A DNA stretch of 58,329 bases from a virus (IMGVR_UViG_3300027833_000059:1-58329), one strand, 5' to 3'. Numbered from the stretch's first letter, positions 17,904 to 26,348 are shown. Notes: a model not told the origin generated them from the letters alone. Program-made: numbers and translations.

Positions 17904-18242
17904 TTAATCATAAAATCTTTTTAAGAAATCCTCGTCCAGATAACTCTCTACTCTATTCTTTAAAAACCATATTATTGATGACGAATATTCTTTTCTCTCA
18001 ATAATATCCAACATTACCTCATTTGGATTTTCACCATCAGTTAACCTATATTTAACTTCTTCGAACACATTATATAAACCTGAGTTTAATAATTCAGACA
18101 TAATTAAATTATAGATTTCCCACCTGTGAGTTTCTTCTTCATCAAGTTTGTTTAATGTTTCATTGATGAAATCTTTATACTCTTTATCTAGTCTTGTGTA
18201 AGAACCAGAATCAACCTTAATTGTGAAATTTAACTCTCCCAT
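17904..18242 (-). CDS. Hypothetical protein, paralogue of the neighbouring 107-aa gene
   Basis: 112 aa. The core RWEIYNLIMSELLNSG followed by VKYRLTDGENPNEVMLDI aligns with RWATYNQLMIELKHNL and LQYKLTDDSNPTEVCIEL of the 18322-18645 gene, so the two are diverged tandem paralogues. No function known. Late-type motif variant 30 bp upstream, terminator downstream. Confidence 0.75.
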   Translation of the reverse strand: MGELNFTIKVDSGSYTRLDKEYKDFINETLNKLDEEETHRWEIYNLIMSELLNSGLYNVFEEVKYRLTDGENPNEVMLDIIERKEYSSSIIWFLKNRVESYLDEDFLKRFYD

Positions 18243-18271
18243 AATTAATAAATTTTACTTATGTTATTTAA

Positions 18272-18281
18272 AGATAAATAT
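18272..18281 (-). promoter_or_regulatory. Candidate late promoter motif (ATATTTATCT)
   Basis: Two bases differ from the consensus at the 3' end; 30 bp upstream of the 112-aa paralogue. Confidence 0.35.
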
Positions 18282-18321
18282 CTAAAATTTATCAAACCAA
18301 CCAAGGATAAGGTAACTTTTT

Positions 18322-18645
18322 TTAAAAATTTTTCATCTTATAATACAAACGCTCTAATTCATCATTTTTAACTGATAATTCACTTATTAATTCTATACAA
18401 ACTTCAGTAGGGTTAGAATCATCAGTTAATTTATATTGTAATTCTTTAACCTTTTCGTTGTTTTTTAAATTGTGTTTTAACTCTATCATCAATTGATTAT
18501 AAGTGGCCCATCTATCTTTATCAGTTAATGAACCATTTATTAATTTATTAGTCACCGTATCTTCATACTCAATCTCTAAGTTAGATTCAAATTCACCATA
18601 ATACTCCCTCAAGGTTTTTTTAATTTTACTCTTTAGGTCCATCAT
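18322..18645 (-). CDS. Hypothetical protein, paralogue of the 112-aa neighbour
   Basis: 107 aa, helical, with the shared RW-x2-YN-x2-M-x-EL ... LTD-x2-NP-x-EV core. Starts 4 bp after the stop of the 111-aa gene, so it belongs to the thioredoxin unit. Confidence 0.75.
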   Translation of the reverse strand: MMDLKSKIKKTLREYYGEFESNLEIEYEDTVTNKLINGSLTDKDRWATYNQLMIELKHNLKNNEKVKELQYKLTDDSNPTEVCIELISELSVKNDELERLYYKMKNF

Positions 18646-18649
18646 TTAT

Positions 18650-18985
18650 TTAAGTGTTTAAAGAAATATTTTTTGATATATTATTATCGACAATTGAATC
18701 ATTACACCAATCGTCTAATAATTGTTTACTAAACTTTTGACCTAAAGTGTATTTATTTATAATATAATCCAATAAATCTCTAGGTGTGATTAATTCACCA
18801 TCAACAACAACCTCAAACATTTTTCTTTCCTTATAATCATTACCATCCCTATAAGTTTCTACTGTTTTCTTATAGTTCCTATTCAAATCATCTAAAACAC
18901 GACCAATAATAACTTCCTTACTGTTTTCGTTAATTAACTTAGTCAACATCTTATACTGTCTTTCTGATATTATTAATTTTTTCAT
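18650..18985 (-). CDS. Hypothetical protein downstream of thioredoxin
   Basis: 111 aa beginning MKKLIISERQYKMLTKLINE, an N-terminal SERQY pattern that I recall from other phage small proteins. The rest is helical with no recognised domain. Begins 17 bp after the thioredoxin stop. Confidence 0.75.
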   Translation of the reverse strand: MKKLIISERQYKMLTKLINENSKEVIIGRVLDDLNRNYKKTVETYRDGNDYKERKMFEVVVDGELITPRDLLDYIINKYTLGQKFSKQLLDDWCNDSIVDNNISKNISLNT

Positions 18986-19002
18986 AATTTGATGGGTTTT
19001 AA

Positions 19003-19314
19003 TTATCTTAGGTTAGAAACAAACTCTTCTAACTTATCTTTTTGTACAACACCTGGAACTTTAGTTACCATTCTACCATCCTTAAACAAAACAGTTGTTG
19101 GAATACTCCTAATACCGTATTTAGAAGCCGTTTCTGAATTTAAATCTACATTAGCCTTAACTACTGTGATATCTTCATTATCAGCTTGGAAAGCGTCTAA
19201 TATTGGACTGTAAGTTTTACAAGGACCACACCATGGGGCGTAAAAATCTAATACAGTTACTCCACCTTTTTCAAGGATTTCATTCAATTTATCATCTTTT
19301 AATTCTAAAATCAT
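19003..19314 (-). CDS. Thioredoxin
   Basis: 103 aa, the usual thioredoxin length. Active site WCGPCK (C29, C32) in VLDFYAPWCGPCKTYSP, with the cis-Pro segment IPTTVLF near residue 73. Probable electron donor for ribonucleotide reduction or other redox partners; none of these is in the window. Late-type motif 29 bp upstream; first gene of a three-gene unit. Confidence 0.95.
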   Translation of the reverse strand: MILELKDDKLNEILEKGGVTVLDFYAPWCGPCKTYSPILDAFQADNEDITVVKANVDLNSETASKYGIRSIPTTVLFKDGRMVTKVPGVVQKDKLEEFVSNLR

Positions 19315-19342
19315 ATTTATAATTTTTTAGTTACTTTTATAC

Positions 19343-19352
19343 TAATAAATAT
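19343..19352 (-). promoter_or_regulatory. Candidate late promoter motif ATATTTATTA
   Basis: Exact minus-strand match 29 bp upstream of the thioredoxin ATG. Confidence 0.45.
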
Positions 19353-19465
19353 AAAGAATTTACTAATAAAATCAAGGTATTATTAATTTTTTATTAAATA
19401 ATTTGCATTGTAATTTAAATTTACATATCTTTGTAAAAAGAATTTTTAATTTAAATAATTATATT

Positions 19466-19861
19466 ATGAATGAAAAACCAATTAAGGGTATAGGTGTTGA
19501 TGCTGGAACTAGAGGAAATCCAGGACCATGTTTTTATAGAGGTGTGTGTTTAGAGTCTGGTAATGTATTATTCTACAAAGAATTAGGTGTCGGGACCAAT
19601 AATATAGGTGAATTTTTAGCTGTTTGTCATGCTATACACTACCTAAAGAAAAGAAACATTAATACACCAATATATTCTGATAGTGTTACAGCAATTGCCT
19701 GGGTTAGACGAGCACAACATAATACTAAATTTAGGGGTGAAATAAATGAAAAATTAGATAGTGCAGTTGATTTTTTAAAGTCAAACACCTTCACTTATGA
19801 CGTTAAAAAATGGATAACTAAAGAATGGGGTGAAATTCCAGCAGACTTTGGTAGAAAATAA
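19466..19861 (+). CDS. rnhA: Ribonuclease HI
   Basis: 131 aa. Removes RNA from RNA-DNA hybrids such as primers. Acidic residues in the RNase HI order: D12 (GVDAGTRGNPG), E49 (IGEFLA), D72 (YSDS) and D127 (WGEIPADFGRK). ATG 19466 is used rather than the upstream in-frame codons because the early promoter (-33 TTTG 19402-19405, TATCTTTG 19426-19433, 20-bp spacer) occupies them. Confidence 0.93.
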   Translation: MNEKPIKGIGVDAGTRGNPGPCFYRGVCLESGNVLFYKELGVGTNNIGEFLAVCHAIHYLKKRNINTPIYSDSVTAIAWVRRAQHNTKFRGEINEKLDSAVDFLKSNTFTYDVKKWITKEWGEIPADFGRK

Positions 19862-19865
19862 TAAA

Positions 19866-20249
19866 TTACTTATTATTTGTGTATATTTCAGGATTTTGTT
19901 TACCAAATAACCTCATAATTACACCAGCAACAGCATTTGCTTCGTTTTCAATAGGTGAACCATCAGAACCATCTTCAGCATTACCAGATAATTTACCATC
20001 TTCATTCTGTTTGTGGTGAACCATCTCATGTGCTAGTGAACGCATAACATCCATTATGGCTCTATCTTTAATATAAACACATATTTTATAGTTAAATAGG
20101 TCATAATACGCTGTGGTAGTGATATCTTCCCTATCATTTGTCAAACGTATGTTAACTGGGGTAGTTATTTCTAAATATTCGCTTACGAAATCTATAAATT
20201 TACCCATAAGTACTTTATTTGTCATCCTATTTTGCATATTATTTAACAT
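19866..20249 (-). CDS. HExxH metallopeptidase-like protein
   Basis: 127 aa from ATG 20249. SLAHEMVHHKQ (H74, E75, H78) is a zincin motif, and ENEANAVAGVI about 25 residues later supplies a Glu in the place of the third gluzincin ligand. This compact SprT/ImmA-like arrangement suggests a small zinc protein, but the substrate is unknown. The frame is open back to a TTG at 20270, which overlaps the promoter motif and is not used. Confidence 0.75.
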   Translation of the reverse strand: MLNNMQNRMTNKVLMGKFIDFVSEYLEITTPVNIRLTNDREDITTTAYYDLFNYKICVYIKDRAIMDVMRSLAHEMVHHKQNEDGKLSGNAEDGSDGSPIENEANAVAGVIMRLFGKQNPEIYTNNK

Positions 20250-20254
20250 TTTTA

Positions 20255-20264
20255 TAATAAATAT
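20255..20264 (-). promoter_or_regulatory. Candidate late promoter motif ATATTTATTA
   Basis: Exact minus-strand match 6 bp from the ATG of the HExxH gene, overlapping the divergent -33 box of the plus-strand operon. Confidence 0.42.
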
Positions 20265-20295
20265 TTGCAATAACCAATAAAATTAAATATATTTG
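20264..20295 (+). promoter_or_regulatory. Early promoter of the 20.3-27.2 kb operon
   Basis: TTTG at 20264-20267, 20-bp spacer, TATATTTG at 20288-20295, 25 bp before the first ATG. Confidence 0.8.
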
Positions 20296-20319
20296 TATAA
20301 TAACTAAAAATAATCGTTA

Positions 20320-20682
20320 ATGGCCACTAAATTAGAAAAAAACTTAGTACGTGAGTCCACAATTAAGGTGGATGATAAAGAAATCATAGTTACGCTAACC
20401 CCAGACCAAGGAATTAGTATGAAATTAAAGGGTATGAGGTCTGGTTCGGTATCAATACCAATCGAAAAATTATATTACCAACTAACTGGTAAAGAAAACC
20501 CCGAAATTAACAAACCAACAAAGTCAACTTCAATTCTAAGGAATAAAAAAGAGGATAAAAACAGTCTAATGATATCTCTTAACGACTTAAGAAGTCATAA
20601 TTTGATAACTCCAATGGATTTTGATACCAAAATGAAATTTGAACAAATAATATTAAGTGTAATTAATGCAAGTAAATTATAA
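20320..20682 (+). CDS. Hypothetical protein, first gene of the plus-strand operon
   Basis: 120 aa; N-terminal beta-rich part (ESTIKVDDKEIIVTLTPDQG, SGSVSIPIEKLYYQL) then a helical end. No known function. Confidence 0.8.
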   Translation: MATKLEKNLVRESTIKVDDKEIIVTLTPDQGISMKLKGMRSGSVSIPIEKLYYQLTGKENPEINKPTKSTSILRNKKEDKNSLMISLNDLRSHNLITPMDFDTKMKFEQIILSVINASKL

Positions 20683-20683
20683 T

Positions 20684-20971
20684 ATGATTAAAAACTCATT
20701 ATTAAGTAAGTTATTGACAATTTTGAATAAAAAAACATATAATTACAAGAATATTGGTTTATATGTAAGTAAATTAGAGATAAATGGAGTAACACATAAA
20801 GTTACATCTGAAGTAGAATTGGTTAGAGAGTACTTAACTGGTCCAATTAATGAAGTTCAAATAAGACACAATAAAATTATTAAAATAAATAAAGGTTTAG
20901 AGAAAGATGCTATTAAAATTCTTCAAGAAGAACATCTTTTAGTTGAACCAACAGACGTTAAATGGAATTGA
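20684..20971 (+). CDS. Hypothetical protein
   Basis: 95 aa from ATG 20684, just after the previous TAA; an in-frame ATG at 20666 would overlap the previous gene. Basic, ends VEPTDVKWN. No family. Confidence 0.7.
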   Translation: MIKNSLLSKLLTILNKKTYNYKNIGLYVSKLEINGVTHKVTSEVELVREYLTGPINEVQIRHNKIIKINKGLEKDAIKILQEEHLLVEPTDVKWN

Positions 20972-21004
20972 TAAGAAAAATAAATTAATTAAATACTATA
21001 TTAT

Positions 21005-21244
21005 ATGCCACATGATATAACAATAAATGAATTAATAAATCGTGAAATAATTAGAGATGACCAATCTGAAGAATGGTTAAATAAAATGACTGATGAGGAA
21101 ATTGATGAATGGTTTGAAGAAGCTACTGAATTATGTGTAAATGAAGGTGTTAAAATAAAGTTTCCAGACATTAATTCATGTGTGCTAAGTAAAATTATTG
21201 ATATGACTATTCTTTACAAATTATCTAAAATGGAAAAATCATGA
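21005..21244 (+). CDS. Small acidic protein
   Basis: 79 aa, Glu/Asp-rich helix (EEWLNKMTDEEIDEWFEEA). No family. Its stop overlaps the next start as ATGA. Confidence 0.7.
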   Translation: MPHDITINELINREIIRDDQSEEWLNKMTDEEIDEWFEEATELCVNEGVKIKFPDINSCVLSKIIDMTILYKLSKMEKS

Positions 21245-21339
21245 AATGGTGGCAAAAGAAAGTTAAAGGATGGACAGTACCCTTTTGGTATACTGATACA
21301 CCATTATTTAGTAAAAGATTTTCTGACTTAAACAAATAA
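21241..21339 (+). CDS. 32-aa Trp-rich micro-protein
   Basis: ATGA overlap with the previous gene gives a translationally coupled frame of 32 codons: MKWWQKKVKGWTVPFWYTDT and PLFSKRFSDLNK. Basic with four Trp and two Phe-rich turns; the coupling is the main evidence that it is translated. Confidence 0.55.
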   Translation: MKWWQKKVKGWTVPFWYTDTPLFSKRFSDLNK

Positions 21340-21382
21340 GAAGTAAATAAGTTAACTAACAAAATAAGAAAAAGTAGAAGGA

Positions 21383-22201
21383 ATGGAAATAAATAGGTTA
21401 AAAGTAGAAGAATTATTAAAATCAGATATCAAATCATTAACAAAGTATTTTAATGACGGATTAGATGGTTTTAATTATACCTCAATCGAACCTAGCGATG
21501 TTAGAGGACAAATGCTGAGTGTAATAAGAGCTTCTTTACCAACAGATATAGCGTATAATTCGGTTAGAGCAACAAAAACAACTGGTAATGACGTGGAGAT
21601 TGAAATTGGTGAATTAATATTAAATGTTAAATTATCAGTTAAGAATACTGGTGACATTAAAAAGGTTACTAAATTAAGGTCAAAACACGTTAAAACTTGT
21701 GGTAAATTTAAAATTGATAAGGTTATAGTTGATACCTATATGCCTTCTTTTGAATTAATTAAAAAGGGTGGTTTATTACTCACCTCAACTAATTGGGGTA
21801 GTAGAAACCCAGAAATTAACTTCGACAAGTCAGATTTAACTTTTGAAGAAATGCGTTATACTAAAAATTTAATTAAAGGTTTAAATGAAGCATTTAAGGT
21901 TGAACAAGAACGGAAATCTTCAAATCCTAAAGATATATGGGAAGCGTTAAAAGTCTCTATGATGCAACCAATAATAAAACCAATGCTACTTGGTAAATCA
22001 ATGAGAGGTACATTAGGAGGACCAAAATTCCCTAAAGAAAAAATAAGTGATTACATACCAGAACCTTATTTTAGTCAATTAGATGAGGAAGTGATAAGGG
22101 ATGACTTATTTGATATAGTTAAGGACTTTGTTTTTGAAGCTAATAAAGAAAATATAGATAAATATATTAACCAAATATTCAATCATTTATTATGGAAGTA
22201 A
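21383..22201 (+). CDS. Hypothetical protein (272 aa)
   Basis: Mixed alpha/beta protein with DVRGQMLSVIRASLPTDIAY near residue 39 and a basic centre (KLRSKHVKTCGKFKIDK). No family recognised. The last codons overlap the next gene by 10 bp. Confidence 0.78.
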   Translation: MEINRLKVEELLKSDIKSLTKYFNDGLDGFNYTSIEPSDVRGQMLSVIRASLPTDIAYNSVRATKTTGNDVEIEIGELILNVKLSVKNTGDIKKVTKLRSKHVKTCGKFKIDKVIVDTYMPSFELIKKGGLLLTSTNWGSRNPEINFDKSDLTFEEMRYTKNLIKGLNEAFKVEQERKSSNPKDIWEALKVSMMQPIIKPMLLGKSMRGTLGGPKFPKEKISDYIPEPYFSQLDEEVIRDDLFDIVKDFVFEANKENIDKYINQIFNHLLWK

Positions 22202-22767
22202 GCAAATTAAGAAAGAAATATTCAACATGGGATTTCTCAGAACACACCCATAAAACTGAACTATTTAAAAATGAAAATGGTGAGGAAATAAGAGTTGATA
22301 CACTTAGAAAGGGTAATAGTAGATATGGTTATGTTAGATTCGTAAATGATAGTGAAGGTTTATCAGTATTTGGTGACTTTGGTAATTGGATATTTTGTAG
22401 ACCATTTATCCCTTCAAAAGAAGGTTATGTGTCAGCTATGTATTGGACAGAGAAATTAGGGTATAGTTCAACCCAAGAATATAGTAAGTATGATGCTAAG
22501 GCTACTGAAGAAGAATTAAAAGAACAAATTAACCATAAGTTAGAAGAATATGGTCATACTGGTGAAGATTTAAAGCAAATGAAAGAATGGTACACTGATT
22601 TACTAGGTTATGTTGATGATGAAACTGAATACATCTATAAGGCCTTTAGAGATAGCCCATCAGAAATAGAAATAGATTATGAGGATATACCATACGTTAA
22701 AGAACTAAAATACCACTTGTATATAGTATTCGACGCTTTTAATGAAATGTGTAATAGAATAAAATAA
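22192..22767 (+). CDS. Conserved phage/prophage protein of unknown function
   Basis: 191 aa. The stretch SVFGDFGNWIFCRPFIPS followed by YWTEKLGYSSTQ is a pattern I recall from many uncharacterised phage and prophage proteins. The rest is acidic and helical. Function unknown. Confidence 0.8.
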   Translation: MEVSKLRKKYSTWDFSEHTHKTELFKNENGEEIRVDTLRKGNSRYGYVRFVNDSEGLSVFGDFGNWIFCRPFIPSKEGYVSAMYWTEKLGYSSTQEYSKYDAKATEEELKEQINHKLEEYGHTGEDLKQMKEWYTDLLGYVDDETEYIYKAFRDSPSEIEIDYEDIPYVKELKYHLYIVFDAFNEMCNRIK

Positions 22768-22770
22768 ATT

Positions 22771-23121
22771 ATGAATATAGAACAAGAAATTAATAGAAGG
22801 GTTAACTTTAAAATGAAAGAATTTAAAACTTCTTTTATAAATCACTTAGAATGGGCTAAACATAAAGATAAAGTTTCTTTAGGACACTTACATTATAGAG
22901 GAAAATTTGAAGCTTATACCGAAATAGAAAAGTCACTAGAAAAAGAAATTAACCTTCCTACAATTTATGATGGGGACTACGAAAAAATGTTACGTACTAG
23001 AAAAAATAAAATGATTGATGAACTATCGGGTAGATTATTAAAAATAGGTACTAGAGAATATGATAGTAATATAAGAGCTATCACAAATATTGTTGAAAAA
23101 TATTTAGAATATAACACATAA
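22771..23121 (+). CDS. Hypothetical protein
   Basis: 116 aa, basic and helical; SLGHLHYRGKFEAYTEIEKS in the centre. Starts 3 bp after the previous stop. No family. Confidence 0.75.
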   Translation: MNIEQEINRRVNFKMKEFKTSFINHLEWAKHKDKVSLGHLHYRGKFEAYTEIEKSLEKEINLPTIYDGDYEKMLRTRKNKMIDELSGRLLKIGTREYDSNIRAITNIVEKYLEYNT

Positions 23122-23124
23122 ATT

Positions 23125-23358
23125 ATGAAAAACGAAGAAAGAGAAGTATTAGTCTTAATAAAGCAAAAATTGAGTTATGATAACGATGAACAAGCAATAA
23201 GAGTCTTAGAACAATATAAATACGAATTAACAAAGGATAATAATATGCTCAGAGAAGAATCCCTAAAAGAACTATTATTAGACTCATTTAAAGAAGGGTT
23301 TAAGGCCGCATCTGATGTGTTAAGTGAAGCATATGAAGCTAGAATTAAACATAAATAA
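23125..23358 (+). CDS. Small helical protein
   Basis: 77 aa with heptad-like spacing (VLEQYKYELTKDNNMLREES) and a C-terminal FKEGFKAASDVLSEAYEA helix. Three bases from each neighbour. No family. Confidence 0.72.
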   Translation: MKNEEREVLVLIKQKLSYDNDEQAIRVLEQYKYELTKDNNMLREESLKELLLDSFKEGFKAASDVLSEAYEARIKHK

Positions 23359-23361
23359 GTT

Positions 23362-23772
23362 ATGAAAAAACCTATACGAAAACCTGGTCTTATTAAATCA
23401 GAATCAAGTAAACTAAAATACGAAATTAAAGCATTAAAATCTAAGGTAAGTGAACTTGAAGAAAAATTATCCAATAGAGGTAAGACAATGTACTATTGGT
23501 TAAAACCAGATGAATCAATTTCAAACTTATGGGACGAAGAAGACCATAAGAAATACTTAAATGAAAATGATATAACCGATGCTGAAAATAATGGTTGGTC
23601 ACTTAAGACAATTAAAGTTCTTAATAAAGAAGAAGTTAATTCATATTCAGAAGAAGAATTATTTAAAATAATTCAATCATATGAAAAACATTGTATGGGT
23701 ATGAATTATGTTACAAGTAAGGAGATAATAGATAAAGATATATACGAATTTATATCAGCATATAAAAAATAA
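23362..23772 (+). CDS. Protein with N-terminal coiled coil
   Basis: 136 aa. Residues 12-40 form a coiled coil (LKYEIKALKSKVSELEEKLS); the C-terminal part carries aromatic and acidic residues (YYWLKPDESISNLWDEED). No family. Confidence 0.75.
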   Translation: MKKPIRKPGLIKSESSKLKYEIKALKSKVSELEEKLSNRGKTMYYWLKPDESISNLWDEEDHKKYLNENDITDAENNGWSLKTIKVLNKEEVNSYSEEELFKIIQSYEKHCMGMNYVTSKEIIDKDIYEFISAYKK

Positions 23773-23774
23773 AT

Positions 23775-24242
23775 ATGGCAAATTATTCATTTAATGAAGA
23801 TATTACGGACGGTGAAAGAGGTGAATCTATAGTTAGACGAGACCTGGAATCTAGAGGTGCAATATTTATATCCGATAATAAGGATTTTAGATATGACCTA
23901 TCAATGATTCTACCAAATAAAAAAGAAGTTAAATTCGAAATAAAAACCGATGTCTTTATCACACCAGAAAAAGATACACGTAATATGTTTATAGAATATG
24001 AATGTAGAGGTAAAGCGTCAGGTATCGCAGTAACTAAAGCAGAATTCTTTGTAACTTACTTCGCTAACTTAAATGAAATCTGGTACATATCAACAAATAA
24101 ACTAATTAATATTCTAAAGAATAACGATATTAGAACAACAAAATTCTCTGGAGATGCTGGTAGCAATACAAAAGGATACCTATTACCAAGATATAAATTT
24201 AAAGATTGTTTTAAAGTTAGAATAACTAAAGAAAAATGGTAA
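23775..24242 (+). CDS. PD-(D/E)XK-type nuclease
   Basis: 155 aa. GERGESIVRRDLESRGA (helix with Glu 17), then D41 in FRYDLSM and E55-x-K57 in VKFEIKTDV match the order E ... D ... ExK of small PD-(D/E)XK endonucleases. A branch-resolving, repair or restriction-like role is possible; substrate not inferable. Two bases after the previous gene. Confidence 0.72.
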   Translation: MANYSFNEDITDGERGESIVRRDLESRGAIFISDNKDFRYDLSMILPNKKEVKFEIKTDVFITPEKDTRNMFIEYECRGKASGIAVTKAEFFVTYFANLNEIWYISTNKLINILKNNDIRTTKFSGDAGSNTKGYLLPRYKFKDCFKVRITKEKW

Positions 24243-24284
24243 TATTTTTTACTTGAGGACGACTTTACATAAAGTAAAAAATAT
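24242..24284. repeat. 13-bp perfect inverted repeat before the HNH gene
   Basis: ATATTTTTTACTT (24242-24254) and its exact complement (24272-24284) enclose a 17-nt loop. The stem is AT-only apart from one C:G pair, and a late-type motif overlaps its right arm. Confidence 0.75.
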
Positions 24285-24290
24285 TTATTA
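24281..24290 (+). promoter_or_regulatory. Candidate late promoter motif ATATTTATTA (plus strand)
   Basis: The only plus-strand copy placed just before a gene: 12 bp upstream of the HNH gene, inside an operon otherwise read from an early promoter. Confidence 0.4.
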
Positions 24291-24302
24291 TAAAAGGTAA
24301 AT

Positions 24303-24920
24303 ATGGAAAAAAAATGTAGGAAATGTGATATGGTTAAACCGCTTTCGGAGTTTAATAAAAAAAACACTAAACATGGTTACGAATTAGATTGTAAAATATG
24401 TTTTAGAGCTAATGAAAGAAAACGTAGGTTAGTTAGAATTATGAAAATTGACCCAGAACATGGGAATCGACTAGCTAAAATACAAGAAGAACGTGATAGT
24501 CGAGGTGAAAAACCTATTGAACATGCTTGGTGTTATAATTGTAAAATATATAAACATGAATCTGACTTTTCTAAATCTAATTTAAATAATAGTGGTCAAT
24601 GTCGGGAGTGTTCTAATGATAAAGACATTCAACGAAATAGATTATTAAAATTGAAGGCCATCGAATATAAAGGTGGGGTATGTGTTAGATGTGGTTTTGA
24701 TGGACATTATTCTAGTTTTGATTTTCACCACTTAAACCCATCAGAAAAAGAATTTATGTGGACTAAAGCTAGGAAGAGTACCTTTGAAAAAATAAAAGAT
24801 GAATTAGATAAATGTGATTTATTATGTTCTAATTGTCATAGTGTGGTTCATAGTAAATTAAACAATGATGGGTCATTAAATAAAGAATATGTAATAAGTA
24901 GTAAAAATGAAGAAAATTAA
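24303..24920 (+). CDS. HNH endonuclease with two extra zinc fingers
   Basis: 205 aa. Two treble-clef-like Cys4 units (C5/C8/C30/C33 and C77/C80/C100/C103) precede an HNH domain: CVRC at 127-130, FDFHHLNP with His 142-143, and CSNCHSVVH at 175-183. This is the layout of free-standing phage HNH (homing) endonucleases, which make site-specific DNA cuts and spread themselves. It is set off from the operon by a 60-bp gap with an inverted repeat and its own late-type motif, consistent with recent insertion. Confidence 0.88.
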   Translation: MEKKCRKCDMVKPLSEFNKKNTKHGYELDCKICFRANERKRRLVRIMKIDPEHGNRLAKIQEERDSRGEKPIEHAWCYNCKIYKHESDFSKSNLNNSGQCRECSNDKDIQRNRLLKLKAIEYKGGVCVRCGFDGHYSSFDFHHLNPSEKEFMWTKARKSTFEKIKDELDKCDLLCSNCHSVVHSKLNNDGSLNKEYVISSKNEEN

Positions 24921-25441
24921 ATTAGAAATAGAATTGATTCCTAAGAGCTGTTCATTCTCGAATGTTCGTTCTATGTTACCAAAAAAACACTGGGATATAC
25001 TAAGAACAAAATCATACGAAAAGGCAAATCACGTATGTGAAGTATGTGGGGATAGTGGTAAGAACCAAGGTTATAGACATAATGTTGAGTGTCATGAAAT
25101 ATGGGAGTATAATGATAAAGATAATATTCAAAAACTATTGGGGTTAGTATCGCTCTGCCCCTAAGTGCCACCAAGTTAAACACTTCGGTAGAAGTAGTGC
25201 AATAGGTAAACAAGCTGAGGTATTTAAACATATGGAAATAGTTAACAACTGGACCCATAAAGAATGCGTTACGCATGTAGCTCAAGCAATGATGGAATAC
25301 AGAGAAAGGTCCAAGAAAAAATGGTCCATAAATCTATCAGTACTTCACGAAATATACGAAGTACCAAAAAAATTAATAACCGAAGCTCAAAAAAAACAAA
25401 GAGTTATCAAAAAACCACACTGGAAAAGTAAAAAGAAATAA
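24907..25441 (+). CDS. HNH-like zinc protein, read through a +1 frameshift
   Basis: The first frame (85 codons) stops at TAA 25162-25164; the second frame continues to 25441. Joining them by a +1 shift at CCC-T (25159-25162) gives 177 aa with an intact metal motif: C44/C47 (CEVCG), ECHEIWEY at 61-68, then C84-P-K-C87-H88 and H92. The junction falls exactly inside the CPKCH motif. The P-site tRNA could slip from CCC to CCT in front of the stop, as in known +1 sites, so this may be programmed; a real mutation or a sequencing error is the alternative. The start overlaps the upstream HNH gene by 14 bp. Confidence 0.7.
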
Positions 25442-25442
25442 T

Positions 25443-25613
25443 ATGGAAACAATTAAACACGCATTAGGACTATGCGGTGAAGGTCACCCATCAATACTAT
25501 GGCTACTAGGTGGTGGTAGCATTTTCTTATACCATATTAAACACAAAATACAATGGTGCTGGATAAAAGGATGTGATATGTGTAAGTCAAAATTAAAAAA
25601 TATTAAGAATTAA
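25443..25613 (+). CDS. Small membrane protein (56 aa)
   Basis: ATG 25443 gives a 56-aa protein beginning METIKHALGLCGEGHPSILW with one hydrophobic segment (LWLLGGGSIFLYHI) and a basic C-terminus containing CDMC. Starts one base after the previous stop. No family. Confidence 0.65.
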   Translation: METIKHALGLCGEGHPSILWLLGGGSIFLYHIKHKIQWCWIKGCDMCKSKLKNIKN

Positions 25614-25644
25614 TTGCTTTTTAATAAATTAATTCGTATATTTG
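25613..25644 (+). promoter_or_regulatory. Internal early promoter
   Basis: ATTG at 25613-25616, 20-bp spacer, TATATTTG at 25637-25644; restarts transcription within the plus-strand block. Confidence 0.75.
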
Positions 25645-25671
25645 ACTTATTATCAATATAAATTAATAATT

Positions 25672-25875
25672 ATGAATCAAATAGAATATTTCGAAAAAAT
25701 GTATGAAACATGGGATGGTACCCCAGAACATGCCATGGTTATATTAAGACACCTAAACTTAGCCAATAAGACCGTGTTTAAATTAGACCCAACATTTAAC
25801 TGTGAAATCGTAGATTCACTTATGAAACCAATAAGAGACCATGAAACCGATAAGGGTGAAACCCTATCAGAGTAA
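25672..25875 (+). CDS. Small hypothetical protein
   Basis: 67 aa from ATG 25672 (MNQIEYFEKMYETWDGTPEH). The frame is open to TTG 25642, but that codon is part of the -7 box, so the ATG is used. No family. Confidence 0.75.
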   Translation: MNQIEYFEKMYETWDGTPEHAMVILRHLNLANKTVFKLDPTFNCEIVDSLMKPIRDHETDKGETLSE

Positions 25876-25949
25876 CTTACTCACATTATGTCTCAACATA
25901 ATGCTACCGCAAACGAAAATTTTTTTAACAAATTATTAATAAATTTAAC

Positions 25950-26348
25950 ATGGAAAATAAAACAATAACAATACCTTACAATGAATATAAGGGTATAGAA
26001 AAAAAGTTATTAGACCATTCAACCACAATACAAAATTTAGAAGAGGTGATTAGTGGTGATAGTGTATTAAGGGTCGAAATTAACCCACACAGATATTACG
26101 AAGCTCATAAATGCATTTATTATGGTAATGAAGATTTTTTATCACAACTTAGTGAAATCAAAGAATTAAATGACCGCATACATGATAGTAATAAACGAGA
26201 AAATTCAAAGTTATATAATGAAAATTTAAAGTTAAATGAAGAAAATAGAGTTTTAAAAATAGAACAAGAAAGTTTAAAGATTAAGAATATAAAGTTAAAT
26301 GATAAACTTAAAAATATAACTATATTCCAACTAATATTTGGGAATTAG
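25950..26348 (+). CDS. Coiled-coil protein
   Basis: 132 aa; residues about 62-125 are a long Asn/Lys/Glu coiled coil (NENLKLNEENRVLKIEQESL). N-terminal part TITIPYNEYKGIEKKLLD. No family. Confidence 0.75.
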   Translation: MENKTITIPYNEYKGIEKKLLDHSTTIQNLEEVISGDSVLRVEINPHRYYEAHKCIYYGNEDFLSQLSEIKELNDRIHDSNKRENSKLYNENLKLNEENRVLKIEQESLKIKNIKLNDKLKNITIFQLIFGN

